Shown: positions 57,251 to 64,000 of the stretch, piece after piece
Numbering within the stretch: position 1 is the first letter of the stretch
Layout of the letters: the number at the start of each line of letters is the position of its first letter
Source of the DNA: Chitinophaga silvatica
GTDB lineage: Bacteria > Bacteroidota > Bacteroidia > Chitinophagales > Chitinophagaceae
Assembly (NCBI RefSeq): GCF_003419895.1
Contig: NZ_QPMM01000009.1
Location: forward strand, 248,001 to 312,000
Length of the DNA stretch: 64,000 bases
Direction: 5' to 3'
Position numbers and translations under genes: made by a program
Notes under the pieces: generated by a model
Told to the model about the DNA's origin: nothing
Databases searched by the model: none
Seen by the model: the letters and a program-made list of their open reading frames with translations, nothing else

Positions 57251-57302
57251 CTTGTCCTGAAATAGGTTTACATATTTGATGTAAATCTATTTTTATGACA
57301 AG
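57251..57302. repeat. Boundary hairpin 1 (imperfect, ATTTG loop)
   Basis: Left arm 57251-57273 and right arm 57279-57302 form an imperfect stem with the loop ATTTG (57274-57278). The outer ends are CTTGTC/GACAAG and the inner end TTTACAT/ATGTAAA. The inner end and loop are shared with hairpins 2 and 3 in the array. It lies at the beginning of the repeated leader of cassette 1. Confidence 0.7.
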
Positions 57303-57581
57303 GCATTTTTCTTCTAATTGTAACCGACCTAATTATGAAAGTTAATACAACACTCCTGCCTTCATCATATTATGATGATTCTTTTACTAGATGTTCAAAT
57401 GCGAAACGATAATAACTCGCTAGGAATTCTTTATTAATAGGTAGTACCTATATGTATGATATGAAATGACTGAAAAATCGGTGGTTAAACTAATAATGGA
57501 GGTTCATTTAAGATAGGAGGCTATCTTTATGGGTTAAATGGTAAGGAGAATGATAATGAGGTAAAGGGAGAGGGAAATCAG
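57268..57581 (+). repeat. 314-bp direct repeat, copy 1 (cassette leader plus RHS core start)
   Basis: Matches 60143-60456 with three single-base differences and no gaps. The first about 220 bp are non-coding leader; the last about 90 bp encode the start of the RHS core ('YGLNGKENDNEVKGEGNQ'). It includes a 25-codon open frame at 57335-57412, identical in both copies, of unknown significance. This stretch and the 57115-57267 flank hold no other gene. Confidence 0.9.
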
Positions 57582-58478
57582 GTGGACTTCGGAGCAAGAA
57601 TTTATGATCCGAGGATAGGTAGATGGAATAGCTTAGATCCTTATCAAAAGAAATACCCAAGTTTTAGTCCATATAATTTTGTGCTGAATTCTCCTAACTA
57701 TCTGAAAGATGTTGATGGGCGTGATGTAGGGGTAACAATTTCTGGAAATACAATTACGTTTAGTAACACCTTCTTTTTACAAGGTAGTTCTCAAGTAATG
57801 CTAGATCATATTAATAAAGAATACAATAGGATGTATAATGGAAAACTTGGAGGTAAATATGTTGATGCTACTAGTGGAAAAGAATATACAGTAAAATTTG
57901 AATTTAGTTTTAAGATAGCTACTAATGACGATATAGTGAGGATTTCTCAAACTTCATCACCTTTAGCAGAGTCGCTTGTGAAAATTAATCCAAACTCTGG
58001 AAATGGCTATTCATCTGGTGACATTGGGGGCAATATTATCAGAATGGATAGGGGGGTAGCATATGATATTGGGTTTTATTTGCATGAGGGTTCTCATAAT
58101 CTTGGCCTTAGTGATAGATATGATAATATGGCATTAATAGATGATAATGGTTTTAGAGCGAAATTACCGAAGGAATTTGAACATTTAGATAATCAATCCA
58201 TAACACAACCAGGATTTGAGGGTGATCCGCTTGGAGGTAATTATAAGTTAGATGAAAATAATAATTTGGTTCCAGATAAAGCAGTGAATTATACTCAAAA
58301 GGTGGTTGATCAATTTGCATCTAAAGCATTAGAGTATTCTAAAAATAATAATGCAACAAAATTTGTATTGGACGGAAACTTGGATACAGAGGAGAATAAG
58401 AATAAAGGAGGATTTAATAAGATAAGGAAAGTTCCAGTAAAATCGGCCGAAAATATTATTAATAAAAAATCTAATTGA
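57582..58478 (+). CDS. Cassette 1: displaced RHS core with metzincin-like metallopeptidase tip
   Basis: A 298-residue frame from a GTG; the reading frame is open from 57489, with no good start, and reads through the RHS core ('DFGARIYDPRIGRWNSLD', 'YNFVLNSPNYLKDVDGRD'). The tip contains 'YLHEGSHNLGLSDRYDN' (about residues 168-184), matching the H-E-x-x-H-x-x-G-x-x-D zinc site of metzincin-type peptidases. Without a signal peptide or the YD shell it is probably silent unless recombined onto the resident gene through the shared core. The frame is intact up to its stop, so it is a usable reserve tip. Confidence 0.65.
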   Translation: MDFGARIYDPRIGRWNSLDPYQKKYPSFSPYNFVLNSPNYLKDVDGRDVGVTISGNTITFSNTFFLQGSSQVMLDHINKEYNRMYNGKLGGKYVDATSGKEYTVKFEFSFKIATNDDIVRISQTSSPLAESLVKINPNSGNGYSSGDIGGNIIRMDRGVAYDIGFYLHEGSHNLGLSDRYDNMALIDDNGFRAKLPKEFEHLDNQSITQPGFEGDPLGGNYKLDENNNLVPDKAVNYTQKVVDQFASKALEYSKNNNATKFVLDGNLDTEENKNKGGFNKIRKVPVKSAENIINKKSN

Positions 58479-58993
58479 TGGTTAAATATTTGTGTCTATT
58501 GGGATTTTTAGCAATTTGTGGTAAAACTATTAATATTTCAGACTCAACTAAAGTCAGCTATAAGATAATTACAGATACAGGTTTTGTAATTTATACTCAA
58601 CCACACTTTACAGGTCTATTTGTTGTCACGAGAAGTGATAACTTCATAAAAGAACTAGATGACAGTAATAGTCTAAAGTATTATAAAACATATCATGAGG
58701 ATTTTAAAAAGTTTATTCTTCTTAATGATACCCTTCCAAAATTTATTAAATATGATAGTTCAATTTGTGTATATAATAATGGAAAGTTAGACCAAGTTTC
58801 TATTACTTATTTTAGGGTCGTGTTGACTTTACGAATTCCAAAGAATGTTGTTTTAAATAACGTGGTTCCGAGGAATTATCAATCAGAATATTATCTTGAG
58901 AATAAACGGTCTGGGAAAAAGACATATTTAATGGAGTATGGCAGTCCAATATGGGATATATTTGATTGTATTGCTTATAAGTTACTACCTTAA
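58478..58993 (+). CDS. Cassette 1 immunity candidate, exported
   Basis: A 171-residue protein whose ATG overlaps the toxin stop (TGATG at 58476-58480). The N-terminus 'MVKYLCLLGFLAICGKTIN' looks like a short signal peptide, so the protein probably acts in the periplasm, where a metallopeptidase toxin would meet its targets. The rest is strand-rich ('VSYKIITDTGFVIYTQPHF', 'DQVSITYFRVVLTLRIP'). No family is recognised; the immunity role follows from position and coupling. Confidence 0.6.
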   Translation: MVKYLCLLGFLAICGKTINISDSTKVSYKIITDTGFVIYTQPHFTGLFVVTRSDNFIKELDDSNSLKYYKTYHEDFKKFILLNDTLPKFIKYDSSICVYNNGKLDQVSITYFRVVLTLRIPKNVVLNNVVPRNYQSEYYLENKRSGKKTYLMEYGSPIWDIFDCIAYKLLP

Positions 58994-59216
58994 GTTACTA
59001 TTGTATTGAGCGATCAAGGGTCTTCTAATTATAAAATGAGTGCGGTGATATTCTGAATATTCGAACGAAGGTATTATATTGAATGAAGATAGTATCATTT
59101 TTGATGATTTAGGTATTAATGGTTTGGAAAATGGTAAGTTTTTTAAAGAGGTGATTTCGTATTAAAAAGATACTTTGGAGGAGAAGACGTATATTTTTTA
59201 CTAGAACGACACTATT
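58994..59216. other. Gene remnant between cassettes 1 and 2
   Basis: This gap holds no intact gene. One frame from about 59064 to 59204 reads as protein-like sequence ('NEDSIIFDDLGINGLENG') broken by a TAA at 59163-59165 and continuing ('KDTLEEKTYIFY') to a TAG. It may be the tail of a decayed immunity gene. Nothing else was recognised. Confidence 0.4.
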
Positions 59217-59271
59217 GTCTTGTCCTAAAATATATTTACATATTTGATGTAAATATATTTTAGGACAAGAC
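59217..59271. repeat. Boundary hairpin 2 (perfect 25-bp stem, ATTTG loop)
   Basis: A perfect 25-bp inverted repeat: left arm 59217-59241, loop ATTTG 59242-59246, right arm 59247-59271. The outer ends are GTCTTGTCC/GGACAAGAC and the inner TTTACAT/ATGTAAA. It immediately precedes the cassette 2 toxin fragment. The same inner end and loop occur in hairpins 1 and 3. Confidence 0.85.
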
Positions 59272-59282
59272 ATATTTATGGC

Positions 59283-59621
59283 TTGGGGAACTCAGACCAT
59301 ACTAAGTTTATATTTCAAGGGCAAGAGATGGAATCCCAAGATATAGGTAATCATCACTTTGGAGTAGTGGCAAAGGCAACAGGCTTCTTTTATGAGAAAC
59401 TAATTTTAGTTAAAGCAGGTGAAAATCAAATGACTAAACCAGGAGCCTCTAAACCGGAGTGGCAGAAGTATATTATCCATCGTGAGCGAGTTCCATTAGA
59501 GCATGGAGGTTCATATACAATTGAATACAAAGAATGGCTACCGCCATATGGGGATGATCCAAGAGATCAGTATTGGATTATTCAAGGGTTTAACTACTTT
59601 AGAGAATTTAATAAACGTTGA
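59283..59621 (+). CDS. Cassette 2: type-44-like polymorphic toxin fragment
   Basis: A 112-residue frame from a TTG, with no signal peptide and no RHS core in front, so it is a detached tip. The sequence 'QDIGNHHFGVVAKATGFFYE', then 'AGENQMTKPGASKPEWQKY', then 'PYGDDPRDQYWIIQGFNYF' matches my memory of the bacterial toxin 44 (Ntox44) pattern: His near the start, Glu-Trp in the middle, and Gly-Asp-Asp-Pro-x-Asp-Gln at the end. These conserved polar residues are probably catalytic. The start is not reliable; the real protein would be a fusion. Confidence 0.6.
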   Translation: MGNSDHTKFIFQGQEMESQDIGNHHFGVVAKATGFFYEKLILVKAGENQMTKPGASKPEWQKYIIHRERVPLEHGGSYTIEYKEWLPPYGDDPRDQYWIIQGFNYFREFNKR

Positions 59622-59627
59622 TTTAAT

Positions 59628-59984
59628 ATGAAACCTTATACTCCAAAGTTTTTTTTGATAGTATTATTTAGCTTAATAGTATTGAATTTATTTTCCTGCA
59701 TTTCTCCATTGTCAGAATCGAAACCTTCTGTTTTTAAGACAATAAAGCTGCCAAACAAGGGGTATTTATTGAATGTAGAAATTTATCCATCAGATGCTAC
59801 TATTCAAGGAAGTGTAACAGTTCTTGCAAAATATATTGATTCGACCTCTGTATTGGGGCGTTTTGAAAGATATAATCAGATATTTATGGATTCGGTTTTA
59901 GGAGATTCAATGATTATGTTGTGCTTAAAGGATACAAATTCATCTGTTATTATTGCTGATACTATATATCTTAAATTGCCTTAA
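59628..59984 (+). CDS. Cassette 2 immunity candidate, lipoprotein
   Basis: A 118-residue protein starting six bases after the toxin frame. The N-terminal 'FFLIVLFSLIVLNLFSCIS' is a lipoprotein signal with the lipobox Leu-Phe-Ser-Cys. The mature part is strand-rich ('YLLNVEIYPSDATIQGSVTV'). A lipid-anchored immunity protein implies that the cognate toxin acts in the periplasm. No family is recognised. Confidence 0.6.
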   Translation: MKPYTPKFFLIVLFSLIVLNLFSCISPLSESKPSVFKTIKLPNKGYLLNVEIYPSDATIQGSVTVLAKYIDSTSVLGRFERYNQIFMDSVLGDSMIMLCLKDTNSSVIIADTIYLKLP

Positions 59985-60091
59985 GTTTTACTTAAGATCG
60001 AGCGTATAAAAATTAATAAGATGCTTTCTGACTGAGATAGTAAGGACTTCGATTTTATTTATTCACAGTTGAAGTTGGTCTATCTTGAAAT

Positions 60092-60178
60092 CCTTGGCAT
60101 AAGTATCAATAAGATAAATATGTAACCCGGTCGCAGACCGGGTTACATATTTGATGTAAATCTATTTTCATGCCAAGG
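60092..60178. repeat. Boundary hairpin 3 (nested, with GC-rich inner stem)
   Basis: The outer stem is CCTTGGCAT (60092-60100) with ATGCCAAGG (60170-60178). Inside is a perfect 14-bp stem TATGTAACCCGGTC (60119-60132) and complement (60136-60149) with loop GCA. The right half also contains TTACAT-ATTTG-ATGTAA, the element shared with hairpins 1 and 2. The outer arms differ from CTTGTC/GACAAG in hairpins 1 and 2, but pairing is preserved. Confidence 0.75.
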
Positions 60179-60456
60179 CATTTTTCTTCTAATTGTAACC
60201 GACCTAATTATGAAAGTTAATACAACACTCCTGCCTTCATCATATTATGATGATTCTTTTACTAGATGTTCAAATGCGAAACGATAATAACTCGCTAGGA
60301 ATTCTTTATTAATAGGTAGTACCTATATGTATGATATGAAATGACTGAAAAATCGGTGGTTAAACTAATAATGGAGGTTCATTTAAGATAGGAGGCTATC
60401 TTTATGGGTTAAATGGTAAGGAGAATGATAATGAGGTAAAGGGCGAGGGAAATCAG
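60143..60456 (+). repeat. 314-bp direct repeat, copy 2
   Basis: Matches 57268-57581 at a constant offset of 2875 bases with three single-base differences. It comprises the last part of hairpin 3, the roughly 220-bp leader and the first part of the RHS core of cassette 3. The rest of 59985-60705 holds only AT-rich spacer, hairpin 3 and the decayed cassette 3 core. Confidence 0.9.
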
Positions 60457-60704
60457 CAGGATTATGGGATGCGTGTGTATGATCCGAGGATAGGAAGGTT
60501 TTTGAGTGTGGACCAGTTAGGAATGCATTTTCCATGGAACAGTGCTTATGCATTTAGGAAGAGGAATATACAGTTTTTGGGGGGGAGGAAATGAGAAATA
60601 TAAATTATGGGTTTCCTGGACAATCTGTAAACTTTCATTTCAATCCTAAAGTTTCTAAAACTGAAGTTATCGATATATCAACACCTGGTTTGAAACAAAA
60701 ATAA
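60364..60704 (+). pseudogene. Cassette 3: decayed RHS core and toxin remnant
   Basis: From 60364 the frame reads the RHS core ('QQDYGMRVYDPRIGRFLSVD', 'QLGMHFPWNSAYAF') and then goes out of register ('RKRNIQFLGGRK') to a TGA at 60592-60594. In another frame, from an ATG at 60591, 37 residues remain ('MRNINYGFPGQSVNFHFNPK' and on) and end at 60704, one base before the immunity ATG. Most of the toxin domain has been deleted, leaving the immunity gene behind. Confidence 0.7.
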
Positions 60705-60705
60705 T

Positions 60706-61344
60706 ATGCATCGAATTATATCAGAATATCTTAGTCAGTATAAGTTCCAGTATAGAAAATATAACTTGCTTATGAAAAAAGTGCAGATGGGAACTATGGG
60801 CTATGATGATTTATTGCGAGAAATAGACCCACGCAGTATAGAAAAATTGAGAGCTCTTTGTGAAGATGATTATGCTAAAGCTCTTAATGAAGTATCAGAT
60901 ACAGGATCAGTATTTTTTGAATGGATCAGGAATGCAGCTGAAGAACATGACTTTTATCTTTTGGAGGTGTTGATTTCAGTAAAAAGTGAGGTTGAAAATG
61001 TTGACTACACCTGTATTAATTTGTATCTACTAAATTATTTCGTGGAGTGTTTTGAGAAATTAGAAGACGAGGAAGATATAAGTTATGCAAAGTATTTATT
61101 TGAATGGATACTCGATGTATTAGATAACGAAACGGAAGAATGTACTGGAATATTAGAAAGAATTTTTTCGCTCGGCAAACCGCCTGAATGGTATGTAGGA
61201 TTTTATGATCAAATTATGAAGCTTACTTTAAGGGCTCCTGTAAATGAAAAGACATTTTCCGCTGTGAAGAAAGGACTATCAGTAGAGACGACGCCAGATA
61301 TTAGAACTTTTTTGGAGGAATATCTTGAGGAGAGAATGTCTTAA
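60706..61344 (+). CDS. Cassette 3 immunity candidate (orphan)
   Basis: A 212-residue, strongly acidic, nearly all-helical protein without a signal peptide. It shows repeated helix pairs ('KLEDEEDISYAKYLFEWILD', 'TFSAVKKGLSVETTPDIRTF'). It starts one base after the remnant toxin's stop and is itself complete. Its toxin is gone, so it may persist as protection against toxin from sister strains. No family is recognised. A hairpin terminator follows. Confidence 0.6.
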   Translation: MHRIISEYLSQYKFQYRKYNLLMKKVQMGTMGYDDLLREIDPRSIEKLRALCEDDYAKALNEVSDTGSVFFEWIRNAAEEHDFYLLEVLISVKSEVENVDYTCINLYLLNYFVECFEKLEDEEDISYAKYLFEWILDVLDNETEECTGILERIFSLGKPPEWYVGFYDQIMKLTLRAPVNEKTFSAVKKGLSVETTPDIRTFLEEYLEERMS

Positions 61345-61364
61345 TGTATCGAATGTTAATAGAT

Positions 61365-61400
61365 AAATGACAAAGCCAGAACATCTGGGCTTTGTCATTT
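61365..61400 (+). terminator. Rho-independent terminator after the cassette 3 immunity gene
   Basis: A 13-bp stem (61365-61377 AAATGACAAAGCC, 61388-61400 complement) with three further inner pairs (AGA/TCT around one unpaired G), 20 bases after the stop and ending in TTT. Confidence 0.8.
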
Positions 61401-61442
61401 TATGGAAGTTCTTTGATTGCATAACTGTCACCTTTATTATTG

Positions 61443-61660
61443 TATCTTTTTTCATTCGATGTTCAAATAATAAACAATAATAACTCACTTGGAATTCTTT
61501 ATTAATAGAGTTGCATCTATATGTATGATGAGAAATGACTTAAAAATCGGTAGTTGGACTGGTAATGGAGGGTATTTACGATTAGAGGCTATCGTTATGG
61601 GTTTAATGGGCAGGAGAGATCAGATGAGATAAAAGGTGAGGGAAATAGTTATACAGCGCA
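61443..61660 (+). repeat. Diverged third copy of the cassette leader
   Basis: This stretch is recognisably related to the 314-bp repeat but diverged: shared words include GATGTTCAAAT, GAATTCTTTATTAATAG, ATATGTATGAT and AAATCGG, ending in the RHS-core word TATGGGTTTAATGG. It precedes the cassette 4 remnant. The 25-codon open frame of the other copies is not preserved. No gene lies in 61345-61580. Confidence 0.7.
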
Positions 61661-62632
61661 GTTCTGGAAGTATAATCCGAGGATTGTAGGATATGGAACT
61701 TAGATCCGAAACCTGTAACGGGTATTAGTGAGTATTCTGTTTTAAACAATAGCCCAATATTTTCCAGTGACCTATTAGGGGATGTATCAGACCCACCTCC
61801 TGGTGCAAATTTGGCTGTCTGGGTAATAGCTTTTATGTATATGAATTATTATCAACCGGTAAGTAGAGGAGTAGAAAACTACCATTTAAAGGAGTGGAGT
61901 CAGATTAAAACAGATACAAAGGAGTTTGCAGGAAATACTTATTGGGGTAATATGGGAACCATCAATGGACAGCTAAGTCTATATACAGGAGGAATGTATT
62001 CTAGATCTGCAGAGAATTTTAATTTAAGTGTAGAACAAGCTAAGGCTTTCCAAACAGCATCAGGAGTGAGTGAGAAAATATAAGTGATATCTGAGATGGG
62101 TGGAGGTGCTCCGATGCCAAAAGTTGCCTTGTCTGGAAACGCTGGTGCAGTTTTGAAGCCTGTGGTAGCTCTTGAAATAAAGATAGCAACTGTAGTAATG
62201 GCTAAGGCATCTAACGCAACTGTTTCGGGCCAAATATCTGGAATGTTGAATGGAGAACCTAGAGATATTACTACGCATAACTTAGAGAATGTTGTAAAGA
62301 ATTTTAACAATGTATATTTCCAAATAGGGAAGAATAGTAAATTGATACTTGATAAAGCTGGACTAACCCATATTTTGGGGCGGAATCATCCAGATTTTAG
62401 ATAAGGTGTTGATAAAGCTATACAATCTAATTTTCCTTCTAATACAACGGTTAATGTTATAGTATCCACAATTGAGAAAATTATTAAGGGAAATACAAAT
62501 AAAATTTTAGAATTAATGACAGGTAAAAATGGTGCCAATGCCCAGTTTGAAGTAGGTGGGAAAAAATATCAGTTAGGTCTTAATAGTAGAAACACCAATA
62601 GAATTGGACAGTTTTTCGAAATAACCAATTAG
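61580..62632 (+). pseudogene. Cassette 4: RHS core and toxin with frameshift and two in-frame stops
   Basis: The core begins 'RGYRYGFNGQERSDEIKGEG' and meets a TAG at 61701-61703; a frame change just before it restores 'WNLDPKPVTGISEYSVLNNS'. In that frame the toxin is interrupted by TAA at 62081-62083 and TAA at 62402-62404, yet protein-like sequence continues to a TAG at 62630-62632. The domain contains 'LTHILGRNHPDFR' and ends 'NRIGQFFEITN', resembling a nuclease-type toxin, but I cannot name the family. The open pieces 61811-62083 and 62084-62404 are parts of one broken gene. Confidence 0.7.
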
Positions 62633-62643
62633 AAATTGTAATT

Positions 62644-63159
62644 ATGATTAGTATAAAGAACTATTTAAGGAAAAGGCAACTTGAAAACATTCAGAGCATG
62701 CGTCTTGCTAATGAAGATGATTTTTTTTACATAAAGGACGAAGTTTTATTGAATAAGAATAAGGAATGGTTTCAAATGGAATTAATATACATTCCAGGTG
62801 CAATAAACATAGAGATTAATTATAAAGAAGTAACAGGATTTGTAGATTGGGACTATCCATATTGGATTTATACGCAGGCTACCTGTCAAATGGACAACAT
62901 TTTGGAAGGAAAAGGATTTCGGTTACCACACCTAGAGTCAGATATATCCTTGGATGTTAATGTACTTAGTAAAGATCGATATTTAATTGAATATAGAGAA
63001 GGGAAGAATGTCAAGAGCAGAATTAATTGTGAGAGATTGATTTTTTTGAAGAGTTTCTTTTATTCTGCTCTCGAGGCTCTTAAAGTTGCAGAAAGATTTG
63101 GAATAGATTGTAGTAAGGAAATAAATATACTAGAAGGTGGATTGTTAAAGTTAAAATAG
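62644..63159 (+). CDS. Cassette 4 immunity candidate
   Basis: A 171-residue cytoplasmic protein that starts 11 bases after the last stop of the broken toxin. It begins 'MISIKNYLRKRQLENIQSMR', has a beta-rich middle ('WFQMELIYIPGAINIEINYK') and a helical end. It is intact although its toxin is not. No family is recognised; the role is inferred from its position. Confidence 0.6.
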   Translation: MISIKNYLRKRQLENIQSMRLANEDDFFYIKDEVLLNKNKEWFQMELIYIPGAINIEINYKEVTGFVDWDYPYWIYTQATCQMDNILEGKGFRLPHLESDISLDVNVLSKDRYLIEYREGKNVKSRINCERLIFLKSFFYSALEALKVAERFGIDCSKEINILEGGLLKLK

Positions 63160-63189
63160 AAAATTCAGAGGGGATGTCATTGAAAAGGT

Positions 63190-64000
63190 GAGTATAGCTG
63201 TATGGGTTTAACGGGCAGGAGAGATCAGATGAGATATAAGGTGAGGGAAATAGTTATGCAGCGTAGTCCTGGGAGTATGATCCGAGGATTGGTAGGAGAT
63301 GGAATTTAGATACGAAACCGATGGTTGGATGGAGCATTCAATGATAATCCAACTATGTTCGGTGATCCTCTTGGAGATTGCAGTGTATTTGATCCTGTAG
63401 GGAAGATTGTCCATTATGACAAAAATGATAATGATAAGCGGGTTTTTATGTTGCAATATGATAATAACTTAAAGCTTTTAGGTAGGATAGGTAGACTTGT
63501 TGATGTAAATGAAATAGTTGGAAATATTGTTGTAGCAAATACTCCGACTGCACGACAAACATCTTCTGCAGGTTGGGTGAGGAGAGTGCTTCCAAATGCG
63601 CTCTGGTACTACAAAAATAATAAGAATACAATTTTTGGTGTAATATGGGCAGAAGATATAGCAGCAGCAGGTAGTATTAAACCAAATGATCCTGAAAAAG
63701 CGAATAATCCACTAAAGTATAATGGAATGACTATATGAATAATGAAATCTATGGCTAAAGTTGGAGCAGCCTCAATGGTGAAAGGACAACGGACAAAATT
63801 TCTTTACGGGTCATATGTATTTAATGGTTCTGCAGATTTTGGTAATTGTCATGCAGGTTTCATGGGTGTCCAACAAGGTATGCCTAGAAATACACAGTAT
63901 TTGTGGGCTGGTATGGATGAACTTGTGAAATTGCATCCTAATACTTGGGAGCGAATAGTACAAATATTGAGTGGTAGTTCTCCAATGGGAGATCAGCCGA
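63190..64000 (+). pseudogene. Cassette 5: badly decayed RHS core and broken toxin, cut by window end
   Basis: The core words are readable ('YGFNGQERSDEI', 'DPRIGRRWNLDTKP') but contain at least two in-frame stops. From 63325 another frame reads 'NDNPTMFGDPLGDCSVFDPV' and runs to a TGA at 63736-63738. The same frame then continues without stop to the window end ('FNGSADFGNCHAGFMGVQQG'), so the toxin is either interrupted by the TGA or restarted at the ATG 63742. The immunity gene, if any, lies outside the window. Confidence 0.6.

Noticed and set aside
57251..60456. CRISPR array suggested by repeated sequence between cassettes
   Set aside because: Only two long near-identical copies and hairpins of irregular spacing; no short regular repeat/spacer pattern and no cas genes.
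61811..62404. Two separate genes (61811-62083 and 62084-62404)
   Set aside because: They share one reading frame, are separated by single stop codons, and continue to 62632 in the same frame; one broken toxin is the better reading.
62081..62404. Programmed stop-codon read-through or recoding in the toxin tips
   Set aside because: The stops are TAA and occur together with a frameshift and deletions in neighbouring tips, which fits ordinary decay.
57115..64000. Integron or insertion sequence carrying the cassettes
   Set aside because: No integrase, transposase or target-site duplication was seen; the hairpins remain noted as a finding only.

Overview
The window is chromosomal DNA from a member of the Bacteroidota, most probably a Chitinophagaceae-like soil or water bacterium (inference). 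The reasons are the AT-rich coding style, a Bacteroidota-type promoter (TTG, 19 bp, TAnnTTTG) before the pigment cluster, the tyrosine ammonia-lyase and aryl-polyene gene content of flexirubin producers, and giant PA14/DUF5977/YD-repeat secreted proteins. No tRNA, rRNA, transposase, integrase or CRISPR array was seen.

Region 1 (1-3694) holds ordinary membrane and envelope genes, all on the + strand: the 3' end of a sulfatase-like gene, a methyltransferase, a PAP2 phosphatase, a ZIP metal transporter and a CNNM/CorC-type protein. Region 2 (3843-29577) is one long co-directional run of about 22 genes forming a flexirubin-type aryl polyene pigment cluster. It has tyrosine ammonia-lyase and a CoA-ligase-like adenylating enzyme for the 4-coumarate starter; two ACPs and an AcpS; three ketosynthases with the active-site Cys and two Cys-less relatives; a ketoreductase; two hot-dog dehydratases; a thioesterase; a flavin-dependent halogenase and an O-methyltransferase for ring decoration. 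It also has LpxL-like and PlsC-like acyltransferases, a three-part MMPL exporter/acyltransferase/methyltransferase fusion, a LolA-like carrier and a lipoprotein for delivery to the outer membrane. DarA and DarB, which make the dialkylresorcinol half of flexirubin, are not in the window.

Region 3 (29574-34356) carries a small minus-strand DUF6702-like gene, a HupE/UreJ-like membrane protein, an M1 metallopeptidase, a secreted esterase and a small lipoprotein, separated by clear hairpin terminators.

Region 4 (34550-57114) is a tight + strand operon for a giant secreted polymorphic-toxin-like machine. It encodes a putative outer-membrane protein, a secreted accessory protein, a 2161-residue SpvB-like/PA14/DUF5977 shell protein, a short protein carrying a YD-type seam, a small LolA-like protein, and a 3398-residue YD/RHS protein with a duplicated propeller-like region, an RHS core and a variable C-terminal tip. 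A small immunity candidate follows directly.

Region 5 (57115-64000) is an array of displaced toxin-tip/immunity cassettes. Cassette 1 (metzincin-like metallopeptidase tip and exported immunity protein) has an open core and tip. Cassette 2 is a type-44-like toxin tip and lipoprotein immunity. Cassette 3 is reduced to the RHS core plus an intact acidic immunity gene. Cassettes 4 and 5 have frameshifts and in-frame stops, with an intact immunity gene in cassette 4. Cassettes 1 and 3 begin with a 314-bp direct repeat differing at only three bases, and cassette boundaries carry long hairpins sharing a TTACAT-ATTTG-ATGTAA heart whose outer arms change in a compensating way. This array is the most unusual part of the window.
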